From positions 274,156 through 338,155 of the forward strand of contig VTPC01089649.1 of the NCBI GenBank assembly GCA_011009095.1: DNA of 64,000 nucleotides, given 5' to 3'. This document shows, piece after piece, positions 1 through 11,048 of the stretch; position 1 is the stretch's first letter, and each line of letters starts with the position of its first letter. Under the pieces are notes generated by a model. That model was given only the letters and a program-made list of their open reading frames with translations. It ran no database searches and was not told where the DNA came from. This DNA comes from Ignelater luminosus. Its lineage: Eukaryota > Arthropoda > Insecta > Coleoptera > Elateridae. Position numbers and translations under genes: made by a program.

Positions 1-105
1 GCCCTACAACTCTTAGTGCCCTAAAGTAAGGAAATATTTTATATATTGCTTTGGTTATGATGTAACTTTTGCCATTAAGAGATTTATGATAGATTATTTT
101 TACAG

Positions 106-250
106 ACAAGCAAGATTCATGTCTAGTCAATTAGGTGACCTAGGTAGTGGTGCCGGTAAAGGTGGTGGTGGTGGTGGATCAATTCGTGAAGCTGGAGGTG
201 CTTTTGGAAAAACAGAAGCAGCTCGCGAAGAAGAATATTTCTATAAGAAG
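106..250 (+). CDS. ATP5IF1: IF1 inhibitory-domain exon
   Basis: The exon follows a pyrimidine-rich acceptor (ttttacag, ending 105) and ends at a gtatac donor. It enters with one leftover base, so the preceding off-window exon ends in phase 2. It carries the glycine-rich linker and the start of the inhibitory helix. Confidence 0.9.
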
Positions 251-439
251 GTATACAAATGATACTTTATAAAAGTGCGCTTTAAATGAGTTTAACTGTA
301 CTTTTAGCAAAAAGAACAAATTCAGAAGTTAAAGTCTGATTTGAATGATGAAATTAGTTTCCATGAAGAACAAATTAAAAGGCATCAAGATGCCATAAGC
401 CGTCATAAGCAACGAGTTACTGAGATCGACAAACACTAG
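106..439 (+). CDS. ATP5IF1: Mitochondrial F1-ATPase inhibitor IF1, 3' part (partial gene)
   Basis: IF1 is a small mitochondrial matrix protein that binds the F1 sector of ATP synthase and blocks ATP hydrolysis when the membrane potential collapses. Two exons are visible, 106-250 and 308-439, joined by a 57-bp intron with GT and AG ends; the junction is in phase. The visible protein has a short stretch that is probably the end of the mitochondrial presequence, a glycine-rich run ([12 protein letters not shown]), the family's inhibitory motif [20 protein letters not shown], and a basic, histidine-containing C-terminal coiled coil ([13 protein letters not shown], ending EIDKH). About 92 residues are visible and the family is roughly 80-110 aa, so only the N-terminal targeting exon is missing to the left. 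An ATG at 119 is in frame but is probably internal, because the frame stays open back to a splice acceptor ending at 105. Identification is confident from the inhibitory motif. Confidence 0.93.
308..439 (+). CDS. ATP5IF1: IF1 coiled-coil exon with stop
   Basis: The exon starts after cttttag in phase 0, has 43 sense codons and stops with TAG at 437-439. It encodes the amphipathic coiled coil through which IF1 dimerises. Histidines spaced along the helix match the pH-sensing histidines known in the family. Confidence 0.92.
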   Translation, partial: QKEQIQKLKSDLNDEISFHEEQIKRHQDAISRHKQRVTEIDKH

Positions 440-523
440 AGCTTAACATTTGTATTTTGTAATACCTATGTTTAAGATATTCTGTGTAGTATACTTAATA
501 GTTGTAAAACTACCTTAACGTAA

Positions 524-529
524 AATAAA
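524..529 (+). terminator. AATAAA poly(A) signal of IF1
   Basis: The first AATAAA after the IF1 stop is 85 nt downstream and is followed by T-rich sequence. A second AATAAA at 816-821 could serve a longer 3' UTR. Confidence 0.5.
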
Positions 530-839
530 TATGGCATGTTAATATTATCTTAGTCATTTTTCATGCAGAATATTTTGTGCTTTATTAAATTAGTTCTACA
601 AACATAAAAATACTAATTGGTTGTCACGAGAATATAAATTATATATATGTTTGTACTTTAGTAGACTGTTTACTTTAAATATATTTTGGATTGTTACATA
701 ATGATTGGGTGTGTATTCATCACTAGTTGACAGAAGGCAACCTCTTGACCAGAAATATTTGTAATAGTCTTTGATAAAAACTCGATTTAAATTATGAAGG
801 TGCACATTTCTCTAAAATAAAGTCTATAAGTATTATATA

Positions 840-1900
840 AGAATCTTGAATGTATAATTTGAGAATTATAAGGTGAATTTTATTACTTGAACTAGTGATT
901 CTAGCATTACAAGAATATCTGTTTTCTTGTCAGTTTGATTATTATGAAACTGTTTCATAAAAACTAATAGAATTGACAATAAAATGGCTATCGTTATGAA
1001 TGGCTTGGGTGATACTTCAAGTATTGCTGAATTTTTGGACATCAGCATTCGCGACATTTTAAATCCAGACTCAATTTGGTAGTTTACTTTGCTAAAGGTT
1101 CATTGAATATTATCTCCTTGAGATTAATATGAATACAAAATTCATAAACTAGCTTAGAGCAAGATAGCAAATTCTTTTGTTTTCAAAATTCAAAACGTAT
1201 TCTATGTTTATGACATCCTTATGAAATTTTAATTTTCTATCCTATTTGCTAATTATATTAGTAATAATTTAAGGTTATATATAAAGCGTATTGTGGCAGG
1301 TATCAGTTGTTTTTATGTATTTCATGTTCAGCTAGTGCTAGAAATAGGCTTTTAGCACTAGAACTGTTTACATAATTCATTCTACAATTCAAAAAGACTA
1401 TGAAATCATTGCTCATTGGGGCATACCTTACGAATACGTCACTTTCATAACCTTGTAATTAGCCTTTTTACATCAGCTAAATTTGACGACCAAGTGACAG
1501 CACTTTAAAAGGGCTCATTTCAAATGTTCTACATGCAGTTGTGTGAAGAGACAAGCTAAATTATAATTTGCTATAATACATCAAACTTGCATTACTTTCT
1601 TAATTGTTAAGCAAATTATTATTACAAAATAAGTTGTTAAATGCAAAAATGATAAAGATAGGGCAATTCTGTGCTTCAAAACGCAACAAGTTAAGAGAAA
1701 AGGATAACTACAACTTTGAAATCATTATGATTATTACCGTGAGCGAGTAGAGAGCCACAACCATAGTACAGTCTTTTTCAAATTAAATGAGAATCTGGAT
1801 TTAAATTGTATAATAATTACTGTACTTTACAGGTTTTTATTATAATTATGTATTGTAAATTTAAGAATATGTGTATCTAAACAATTGATTATTTTATTAA
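840..1900. other. AT-rich intergenic DNA, no gene seen
   Basis: I see no coding signature, RNA gene or structured repeat here. Short ORFs on either strand look like chance openings in AT-rich sequence. Confidence 0.5.
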
Positions 1901-1909
1901 TTGTAATAG

Positions 1910-2071
1910 AAACATACAATGCGCAACAATTATTACGCGATTTAGCTCCTTCAGATTCTCATTTAATTTGGCAAAAGCTGTACAAAGTTTTGATTCCACA
2001 ACAGGAACCCGCTTTCTTAAGGAATGCCGCTTGTTGCAGTAGTGGATCTACGGACTACGGTGGAAGGGAAG
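1910..2071 (+). pseudogene. Orphan exon-like coding fragment, function unknown
   Basis: This is an open stretch of unusually protein-like composition in otherwise empty DNA. Its translation contains QQLLRDLAPSDSHLIWQKLY and, further on, PAFLRNAACCSSGSTDYGGR. It is preceded by an acceptor-like ttgtaatag (ending 1909) and a possible donor, gaag|gttata, follows at 2072; the frame itself stays open to a TAG at 2125-2127. Base composition is richer in GC than its surroundings. I do not recognise the family. It could be a true exon of an unseen gene, a duplicated exon, or part of a decayed transposon. No neighbouring exon in the same style was found, so I mark it as a probable fragment. Confidence 0.3.
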
Positions 2072-2441
2072 GTTATAGAGGCTACAAGTCCCCCCCCACC
2101 TCATTGGTGCCATTTTACAATTTATAGCTTTATAATATAATTCTTTCCCTTAGCTAATTAGCCTATAATGACTGATTATAATTTTTCAAGCTCCCTTCAT
2201 TTGACAGTTTTACATGTCCTCCATCGGCTTATTGTACATTCACTGTTTTCTATGTTCAATATACCCTCTTAGGGACGTGTAAAGGTGTTTTGGGATCTTG
2301 GTGCCAAGTTCATAAATTTAGTATTAAACAAGCTTTAAGGAAATAGAATGTAATAATGTTATTTTGAGGTCTCTTGACATACCAAGTTTCGGTGTGGTAC
2401 ACTCAGTTTTGTAATACGTGAAAGAAAGATAACCTGAATAA

Positions 2442-3017
2442 GCCTTCTACCGCCATGGCACATGATGGACCACTACAAACCATCGCCATCGTGTAGAAGG
2501 AGGGCTGGCGTGCAATGGCTGACAGTGGCTGATAATGGTGGAAGATGGCTTTGGGAGCGATTTTTCTCCCCACATCAAAGGGACCCAGCATGCGTAAGCG
2601 AAGTGCGCAGTGGGTTCCCACATGGTGGTCCATATCTGACTCCGTTCTGTTCTGTTTATTTATTATTATTATTCTGATTCTGTTGCTGATTAGCTGCTCA
2701 TACAATTACTTAATCATGACAACCTGGAGCAACGAGGAGACGTTCAAATTTATTGAACTGTATCAAATGGAGCCTTGCATTTGAAATCCCCAGAACAACC
2801 AACATAAAGATATAAAAATTTACTGAATTACTATTTACTTAAATTATTCGTTTATTGAAGAACAATAAACTACGAACGAATAGATGACCCAGTGGCGCCC
2901 TCAAAGACTGACCCATCGTCGGCCAGCGTGTGGATAAACCGGCGACTGGTCACCATTAATAGTGGCCATCAAGCGACCACCATAGTAGTCCATCATGGGC
3001 CATCGTGTAGAAGAGCC
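2442..3017 (+). mobile_element. Harbinger-like non-autonomous DNA transposon with MADF remnant
   Basis: The ends form imperfect inverted repeats of about 35 bp. The left end begins gccttctaccgcc and continues to catgatggaccacta. The complement of the right end begins ggctcttctacac and continues to catgatggactacta. The flanking trinucleotides are taa on the left and tta on the right, fitting the TWA target sites typical of PIF/Harbinger elements. The interior carries a broken MADF-type ORF at 2716-2820. A second copy of the right-end motif (ccatcgtgtagaagg) sits just inside the left end near 2486, so the left 65 bp can itself fold back. At 576 bp the element is too short to be autonomous. The superfamily assignment is an inference from the target-site size and MADF cargo. 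Confidence 0.6.
2716..2820 (+). pseudogene. MADF/SANT-like DNA-binding protein fragment, disrupted
   Basis: An ATG at 2716 opens MTTWSNEETFKFIELYQMEP, the typical start of MADF / Myb-SANT-like proteins that partner Harbinger transposases. After MEPCI there is a TGA where the family normally has Trp before Asn-Pro; the frame then continues NPQNNQHKDIKIY to a second stop. It is therefore a nonsense-mutated and truncated remnant of the element's second gene. Confidence 0.5.
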
Positions 3018-3210
3018 TTAAAGTGTAATTGTAAGTTCGACGATTTTTTAAAGTACAGTAATTAATATGTTGTTCTTACAGTAAGTGTTCTGTCTAATGT
3101 TCATGCGTAAGTATACTATTAGAATCAGCTGGACGCAACGGTTACTGATCGTAACGACCACACTTGAGATTTATCTATCGGTCACAGATGACCAATGCAC
3201 AGTACTGCAG

Positions 3211-3246
3211 ATAAAGATTTGAGTCCTGCTACTGGTCAAGAAGAAG
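3211..3246 (+). other. Microexon-like module, copy 1 (36 nt)
   Basis: A 36-nt block is bounded by AG (tactgcag) and GT (gtatgt). Read in phase 1 it gives D-K-D-L-S-P-A-T-G-Q-E-E followed by a split Gly codon. A related 36-nt block with the same boundaries lies 402 bp downstream. Length and phase match a cassette exon, but no host transcript is known from the sequence. Confidence 0.35.
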
Positions 3247-3612
3247 GTATGTTGTATTTTGAAAATTCTGTGTTTACATATGGAAATCTGCATGAATGTA
3301 AAAACTACGGCTTTTAACTTGACTAAAGCAGAATCATGTCGGTTTACCTTTTATACATTTTGGTTTTATTATTCTAAAAAATGCATGTTTCTTTTAACTG
3401 TAAACAATTACAAATAAATTGAAAAAGGTCTTTAATGCGATCACGCTAAGATGTAATAGACGATGTAATTTACATTATTTGGATTACTACAGTTTTTCCA
3501 TCAATTTTGAACTAGAAGAAAGTAAAAAGGATTTCCAGAAATTTTAAATTTCTTCTCGTCTATAAAGTTAAAGATAGGAGTCAAATAACAATAAGGAGAA
3601 TTCCAGTCATAG

Positions 3613-3648
3613 ATAAAATTCCAAGTTCTACTACTGGTCAGGAAGAAG
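3613..3648 (+). other. Microexon-like module, copy 2 (36 nt)
   Basis: This is the second copy of the 3211-3246 module, again exactly 36 nt, after cagtcatag and before gtgtgt. In phase 1 it gives D-K-I-P-S-S-T-T-G-Q-E-E plus a split Gly codon. The last 18 nt differ from copy 1 by a single base, and the sequence after the donor (tttacat...atgtaaaaacta) is also repeated, so a segment larger than the module was duplicated. Confidence 0.35.
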
Positions 3649-3903
3649 GTGTGTCATTTTCTATTTACATGGAGATCTTCAAAAATGTAAAAACTATGAA
3701 CAGGATTTACCTATTAGAATTTAAGGTTTTTCAGATTTCTCTAAGATACATCTTCATTCTTTACATCTAATTTCTAATTTATTTCTGGTATAATAATTTT
3801 TATATAAATAAATAGGTTTCTAATGTTAAGAATAACCAAAGTAAGGGAATTAATTACTATTAAAATAGATTTCTTTTCACTATAAATTACTCACAATCTA
3901 ATA

Positions 3904-4974
3904 TATACAGGGTGAGTTTTTCTCGATGTTTAGTATGGGGATCTTGGAAACTAGCGAAGATAGAGAGACGATTAAATGGGAAAAGAATTGCAGTTTTACG
4001 AGCTCAATTTAATAAGTTTTTTGTTTTTTTTGGAAAAAATGCATGGCTAACTAGATATCTTGCAAAAATAATTTTTTTGTTATTTTGCTTGGTGCCTATG
4101 GCTCTGTTATTATCGACTTTAGAAAAAATGTGTAAAGGAGAAAGTTGCAGGTAATTATGTGCTTAATAATACAGTCTAACCGAATTTTTTATTTAAGCTA
4201 TAATGTTTGAGTTATGACACAAGCTTATGTTTTTTCTAATGGAAACCATAGTCGGCCCTTTTTCAGCGATTCTAACGATATACCACTTGACATAGTTATT
4301 TTTATAAATAAATAAATTATGACCTTTTTTTCTTTTCATTTTCGAACTGTTCAAGTAGTACGCTATGGAAACAATTGATAAATGCGCATCGCGTTTAATA
4401 ATAAAATTCAAGCAAGTTATTAATATTTTTCTTTTAATTTCGAAATTATAAACGTAATTATTTTGGCGTGAAATGTTTATTCCGTTAGACTTTTAAATAA
4501 AAATAATTTTTGAAAAACTAATAAACAGAGAATGACAAACAATAAAGGAAATTAGGATATAAATAAGGTAGTACCAAAACAACGTTAGAATCGCTGAAAA
4601 AGGATCTTTTTTATAAAGTCATGGCTGACTATGGTTTCCATTAGAAAAAACACAAGCTTGTGTCATAACTCAAAAATTGTAGCTTAAATTAAAAAGTCGG
4701 TTAGACTGTATTATTAAGCACATAATTACCTGCAACTTTCTCCTTTACACATTTTTTCTAAAGTCGATAATAACAGAGCCATAGGCACCGAGCAAAATAA
4801 CAAAAAAATTATTTTTGCAAAATATCTTGTTAGCCATGCATTTTTTTCAAAAACCAAAAAGCTCATTAAATTGAGCTCGTAAAACTGTAATTCTTTCCCC
4901 ATTTAATCGTCTCTCTATCTCCGCTAGTTTCTAAGATCCCCATACTAAACGTCGAAAAAAACTCACCCTGTATA
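3904..4974. mobile_element. 1.07-kb palindromic foldback transposon with TATACAGGGTG ends
   Basis: The left arm (3904-4277) and right arm (4583-4974) are near-perfect inverted copies around a 305-bp AT-rich centre. Both ends read TATACAGGGTGAGTTTTT outward to inward. The right arm has about 18 extra bases near 4605-4622 (ttttttataaagtcatgg) absent from the left arm. No transposase is present; an 80-codon ORF in the left arm (3912-4154) is mirrored by the inverted right arm and looks incidental. A related arm end lies at 61831-61916. I infer a cut-and-paste, non-autonomous foldback element inserting at TA. Confidence 0.8.
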
Positions 4975-6825
4975 AAACGAATAAATGGAAAGAAATTGAC
5001 GAAAAGGAGCAACTATTTCACATTTGTATGATAGAAATTTAAATTGGTTGGAATTAATATGAGAAAGAACACTATTTTCGATGAGTAAATAACAAAATAA
5101 TAATAAAACAAATAAATTGTGAAAAAGAATTACTTTAAAATACCTCGTTAATTATATTCTTATAGATTCGATTGTTATTGCTTTTTAGGAAACATGAAAA
5201 ATGATGCAATATAAGTCACATATATTAAGTTACAAAATGAAATAAAAAAAGATTTTTAATTCCAATGTTGCTGTTTACAGCTTAATATGTTGTCAAACGT
5301 TTTAGCTAATATGTAGATGAAATAAACAATTCAAATTGTTTAACATAAAAATAATTTAATTTCTCTAAAACCTACTTTCCTAACTTATGGTTTCTGCGTC
5401 ATGCACATTAAAAAAGGAATGATAAACGATTGGAAAAGACAATAACTCTTGTAATAATGCTACATTACTAATAAAATATATTTCAAATAATTCACTTTCG
5501 GATTTCTAATTTGAGCTTTCTGGACGACCGTGATGCAGTGTGCAGGGTCCCTTAAGCTTAATTTATAGGTTGACGTACGATAACATAACCTCATATTAGG
5601 AACTTGTTGTTGTGTGACAAGCATCGAGTTCTTTGTGTATTCGTTTATTTTATTATAAAATTCTTTAATTATTAATAGTAAGTATGATACTTATTTACAA
5701 TTAAATTGCCATGCGTTTAGGTTATAAAATTGAATGAGGGAGTTTTGGCATTTTACAAATGCGCTTGCGCAAATGCTTTTTATGCAAATGTAAAATGAAA
5801 TCTACCCTTTTAAAGTTTACTGGCGGTCCTAGTCTTTTATCAGGTGTTCCTGCTTTCGCGAAACTTTCATCGGATGTCTAAATTTTGGCGACGGACGTCC
5901 GCTGGACGTGGGAATTATTTACTTGTTCTGTTTTGTCGCAACTAACAAGATCTTTGTTGAACAGCCGGAGTTAGAAGTGAACCAGGGAATTTGGGAAATT
6001 TAATAGAATCAGCCAAAAACAATCCCTTACTAGAAAATTCCTTTATGATGTGATGATGATGATGATTTTCTCAGTATGACTTCAAAGGTCCAAAAATACG
6101 GATATCTGAAGGTTGTAATGCTTTATCTTTAATATATGATACATTCTCAATATATTTAATAAGGGTATTTAGGACTCACTTTAAAGGCAGGCTCTTCTAT
6201 GGGTAGCTTCTATTGAAATCCAACGTGCCTATTGAAACCTCATTTCTTTATAGACTATAAGAGAAGAAAAATAACTACATATCTGTTAACATAGTAGCTA
6301 AAATGGAATTCTTCTTTCAGGCAGGTCATCCTTTTATACGTATATCAAATCTGCTTAGTATTTTAGGACTTCGGACATTAGACATTACTGTGTAAGATTT
6401 TACAAAGATTGCTTTTCATTCGAATAAAGTGTAAAATTATATACATCACCGTGCTACTACTAGAGATGTTTCAAATATTCGTCAACTTTTATATATTTAT
6501 ATTCGTAACCGTATCAAGTAAATTTTGTTCAAATACATGAACAATATACGAATAGCTAACAAAACAATAATATAATCTAAAAATAATTTTAAAAAAACAA
6601 AAAAACAAAAATCTCCTTTCTATTATTTTATTATTCCTTTTCTATTATTTTACAGCGGGCTATTTCCTAGAACCTTCCTTCCCTGCTGTCTCTCTGGCTA
6701 TAGCCTTGTTCATATCGGTGACCGTTGACCAAATACATACAGAAACAGTAATTTTAAGCTTACGCGCTGCCAGCATCGAAGAAAGCGCTTTTTAAGACGG
6801 TAGCAAACAAATCAAAGATGGTTGT
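4975..6825. other. Intergenic DNA with a short GGACGT-rich repeat
   Basis: There is no gene. At 5870-5911 there is a cluster of GGATGT/GGACGT words (including cggacgtccgctggacgtgg) related to a second cluster at 16687-16790. A short GATGATGAT run lies near 6050. Confidence 0.4.
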
Positions 6826-6829
6826 TGCC

Positions 6830-6985
6830 AACCGTCCAGGAACTTTATGATTCAAGTGCTACCACTTGCTGCCTGCTCCTGAACACAAGCATTGCCTTTA
6901 CAAAAATTAACGTTCGCTGCCGATCGTTCAGGAACTTTTTACAGACAGCGCTGCTAATTGCTACTTGCTCCTGAATGCAAGAATA
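6830..6985 (+). repeat. Two imperfect tandem units of about 80 bp
   Basis: The units share the order gttcaggaactttt ... gctgct(a/c) ... ttgctcctgaa(c/t)gcaag. Unit 1 spans about 6830-6897 and unit 2 about 6916-6985. GC is higher than in flanking DNA. They are probably the subterminal part of a decayed transposable element. Confidence 0.4.
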
Positions 6986-7060
6986 GGCGCATATAGGTGC
7001 TTCAGGCGTTGGTGACTGTTTATAATCAGTAAGCTGTGGTCGTTGTCGTTGTGTTCATCT

Positions 7061-7408
7061 TGGTTGTTAGAGTATTCCAAAAGATAGATGCGTTTATGAC
7101 TTAATTGCTACTTAGCTTACAGTAAATTTTACAAGTTCGTCACAGCAGGGTGTTATAAATCTGCTTACCCGTGAAGACCTTTTCTAACATTAACACAGGG
7201 TCATACTAAGATAAGTTTTATTTTCGTAAATACTTTTAAACTAAAATGTTAGAAATATAAATTATTTCAATACGGCCCTTGGTTTACCCAATCGTCTGTG
7301 AGACTTGCACTGCTTGTATTTGTTGATTTTTATGAGGGAACCGCTGTGAAATATTTACGAAGTCAAAGTCATAAACGCACTATATCTTTCGGAATACTAT
7401 ACGACCAA
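7061..7408. repeat. Imperfect inverted repeat, probable MITE core
   Basis: The left arm 7061-7102 (ggttgttagagtattcc, then gatgcgtttatgactt) pairs with the right arm 7366-7408 (aagtcataaacgcac, then ggaatactatacgaccaa). The flanking CGTTGT/ACGACC-rich segments are also loosely complementary out to about 7030 and 7500. No ORF is present inside. Confidence 0.45.
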
Positions 7409-8295
7409 CTGCAACGATGACTATTGCGTCCATGGTGACCATTGCGACCAAAAACCAACAACAAGGATGACAGTTACGACCAGCGGCCGTTGTGTTCTAC
7501 ACCTATTAGAATTAGAAAAAGTTGAAACAGACCATTAGGTAAACACTTGCAAAATACAATCTTTTAGACACTACTACTTACTTGAAATTTTATGTGTTGG
7601 AAGTATCTGTCTAGTTAACTTTACACAATTCGGTGATACAAGAGAAAAGTTTGGGTAAAGATTAAGTTGATTATAGATTCTCCATCTTAGGTTTTATGAT
7701 CCTGCAATTCAAACTAAATACTGTGAAAATGTGTTGACAAATGTTCAATAACCCATCACAAATGCAGACTTGCTGATGTCATCCGTTCTTCGAAGTTATT
7801 TATTTACGACTTTACAGTTGAACTGTCGCTTTGCATTTGTTCAGATAAATGGTCTTTGTTCAGTCAAGTAGTACCACAAAATGCAAGATGCTCGACGAAT
7901 ACTATGAAAGCTTAAAATTCAAATAAACTGTAAACAAAGGCAAAGGTCTTTGGATGCAAAAATAAGTAAGGGGCCCGTTACTGTTCTTGAATTAATATTG
8001 AACAAGCTTAAAGGGTATTAAAAAATGAAAAATGTAATCTTGCACTTACTGCACTCCACTGTTGAACAGCCCTGATCTTCTGAAATTGATCTATGGCTTG
8101 ATTTGACTTTTACTTATTTTGAGAGCAGCGATTTCGAAACTTAACGAAAGCAGTTAATGTTTTAGAACTGAACTTGATAGACACTGATGCAGTGAACATC
8201 AGTGGAATCAACTACTTATGAAATTGGTTTCAAACTTTTTCAAGATGTAATATGGCAGTTGTGAACATAAAGAAAAAGAATAATAATAGTAGTAA

Positions 8296-8304
8296 TACAG
8301 GGTG
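8296..8304 (+). repeat. Single TACAGGGTG transposon end
   Basis: The end reads inward as tacagggtgttttatccaga. A matching opposite end was not found nearby, so this is a solo or decayed end. The following 300 bp hold no gene. Confidence 0.4.
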
Positions 8305-9190
8305 TTTTATCCAGATGATAACCACTTCACCACAGAAATTACAACAAAAAACAAGCTGATTTTCATAATAAACCTGTTTGAAAAGACACCGTTTCAAGAT
8401 AGATATAGAATGCTAAAGTTTCATTTAAGATTGTTGTTTGGATATCTAGGGAACAAAGTAAGTTACACAAACTCATGATCCAGCAGCCAGGAATAGCTTT
8501 CTTATGATAAAATAAGTGGAAAATAAATAATGGAAAAAATGTCAAAATCTCTATGGTTATAGAGTTATTGGCCCTGCAGACACGTAAACTTTTGTCGCTA
8601 CATAGTCGTTATTTGTTAAAATATCAAAAAAGTCTTCTGTATGTCTTAAATCTACTTCCGATTATATAGGGTGAACTCTGTAGCTGAGATACATCAAATT
8701 TCAAGTGTCTCTTTTTTTCTTCTGACATTAAGTAAATTCAAATTTTTGTTACAAATGTAAATTATAAGGGCTCAGTTCAGGTTTTAAATTCGACAGTGAC
8801 AGGTTCTAATTCCAGCTCCAATTCTGACTCTGTTAAATTTAATCAGTTCTGGTAGTAGGTTCTGATTCTAGTCTGTTAGGGGCAGACATTTGGTAGAGCA
8901 AACACACTTCTCTGAAAAATTCATGATACTATCTTCTGGAATCTACAATGTAACAAAAGGAGTTGCTTTTGTTTATTTCTTATTGAGCAAATTACGTTTC
9001 TTTAAATTTTATTTTAATTTAGGCTTTGTGCTTTAAGCAATCTGTTGTTCAATCCAGAATGTTAATATCTAAGCACTTGTACAGCCTTAAAATAAGTTTT
9101 GAATGAATAAAATTATTATTAAACAAAGATATTTTTTATTTATGATAATTACTATTCGCCTTACACCTAACAGTAGAAAGACATAGGATT

Positions 9191-9208
9191 AAGTAAGTAA
9201 GTAAGTAA
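9191..9208 (+). repeat. (AAGT)n microsatellite
   Basis: Four and a half perfect copies of the tetranucleotide are present. Confidence 0.8.
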
Positions 9209-9480
9209 TATTTGATGAAATGATGCGTAAGTAATTACAATACATGGCTTGAGTTTGATAAGAGATTTCTTGGAACATAAAAGATAAATTGAAATAAAAT
9301 CTAGATAAATGCAATCTATTTCTAAACAGATGTATGTCCTATGAAAAAAGGCAAAAATAACTTTCTTTGTTAAATTAAATGTAAATTTTAAAAATATAGA
9401 TACCCTGAAGTAAGAACAAGGTAATATAAATTTATATAAGTATGCTGTGGTTTATATCAAAATGGATTCGCACACGATGG

Positions 9481-9602
9481 GATGTTATCATTGCAGGTTC
9501 TGCTTACCTATACACAATTGTATCCATGGCATGCATCTATACGTATATGTGTATCATATTGATTCCAATGTGTATGCATGTGATAAATCCTGCTATGACA
9601 TC
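9481..9602. repeat. Imperfect hairpin, about 120 bp
   Basis: The left segment gatgttatcattgcagg pairs loosely with the right segment cctgctatgacatc, and the centre (catgcatctatacgtatatg) is itself nearly palindromic. It resembles a small MITE. The ORF that crosses it is a by-product of the repeat. Confidence 0.35.
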
Positions 9603-10934
9603 ATATTCTAGTTTGAAGTTCACCGCATGGCAGTAGAGTACCTTACAAGAATTTTTGTTCATAGCTCACCTTGTTTCCGAGATATTAAAAAAGCAAGAAG
9701 TCTGAATGAAATTTTATATCTTAAAAACAGTGCGTTTTCAGACACGTGTTTATTAAGAGAATCTTCAACTTATTCTTAGAAATAATTTCTATTAGGTATG
9801 CATATTTGTGATAATCATTCATCAATGTCTATAGTTTTAAATAAATACAGACAGAAAAAGTTCATGTAATGCAGTTCAAGCAAATATGTATTTAAAAATA
9901 AGTAAATATAAAGTAAATTTTATATTTAACACTAAAACTTATATCTTAGAAAGATGTTGTAATACCAACAATCACTTCTACGAATAAAAGATGTCCTTAA
10001 AAACATTTTCATCTGAAGCAGTGCAAAAATCATTATATTTTAATTGCATTGATTTATCTTTTCGAAATGCAAGTTGCTGACAATCTTTATTGTTGCGATC
10101 AATCAAATAATAATTAGATAATAATAGTTTTATGTGATTTATAAATTAATAAATAGTTGCACACTTTTTGCATTTATATGTTATAAATTTGTTACTTATA
10201 AATAGCATAGCAACTACAATTTTTTTCATTTCATTAGGTTTAATAAAAGTACATAATGACAAATTCATAGGTATTTGGAGATTTGATTGGTTTGTAAGAT
10301 TTATGTAAATTTTCAATCTTACAGCATATAATTTTTAGTTGCTAAGTAGATTAGATATGGAGGAGAAATAATAAACAAAAGAAATTTTATGATTGTGGGT
10401 AGAATACACAACAGCTAAATTGAATTTAATTGGTTGAATATGTAAAAATTCTATAAACAGATAAATCTTATGTGTTTATGAATAAAAGCCATCGTATGAT
10501 GTAAATAATATGGAATATATATAATTAACCAGCGTCATATTATCAGAATAAAAAAAGCATGAATTAAATTCTTGCTACACTGTAAAGTCCTACTAGATAA
10601 TTTTAAGTAAGATTAAAGAATAGCGAAAAGTATTGCTAAATTGTTTTTATTTTCTTATCTTAATGCTTATTTTTGTAACTTTAAGCTGACCTTTACTCAG
10701 AAGATTTGTGACCCCCTTAATACATTCATAATTTAGGCTAATTCAAGTCATTGTTTCTTAGTATTTAAAAAAGGGGCGTTTTTTATTCCAAATTATGTTA
10801 TATTATGAAACAAGTCTACGTTATTTTGTGGTTGACAAAAGAATTGTAATTTGGCGCCATACTATCGGATATTGACGTTGCGCCTGCGTATACACATGAA
10901 TGTAGACTCTGTAGTGACTTCTCTGTCTCATTGA

Positions 10935-10939
10935 TCAGT
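10935..10939 (+). promoter_or_regulatory. Sdc: Candidate initiator (TCAGT) of syndecan
   Basis: A TCAGT, the arthropod initiator consensus, lies 114 nt upstream of the syndecan start codon, just downstream of the only CpG-rich stretch in this part of the window (10852-10890: ttggcgcc, gacgttgcgcctgcg). No TATA box is seen at the right distance. The 5' UTR could instead begin in an upstream exon spliced at tatacag|gtagtc (about 11010). Confidence 0.35.
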
Positions 10940-11048
10940 CATCTCTATGCGTTTGTGTAGATTGTACAGTGGATATTTGTGTCACATTAAGTTTTTGTGT
11001 TTATACAGGTAGTCGATTTAAATCGACTAGTAAAAACTAGTATTGGTG

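Noticed and set aside
2403-2705. Minus-strand ORF of 100 codons
   Set aside because: It runs through the Harbinger-like element's inverted ends and has no protein motif.
3912-4154. 80-codon ORF
   Set aside because: It lies wholly inside an arm of the palindromic transposon and has no features of a transposase or host protein.
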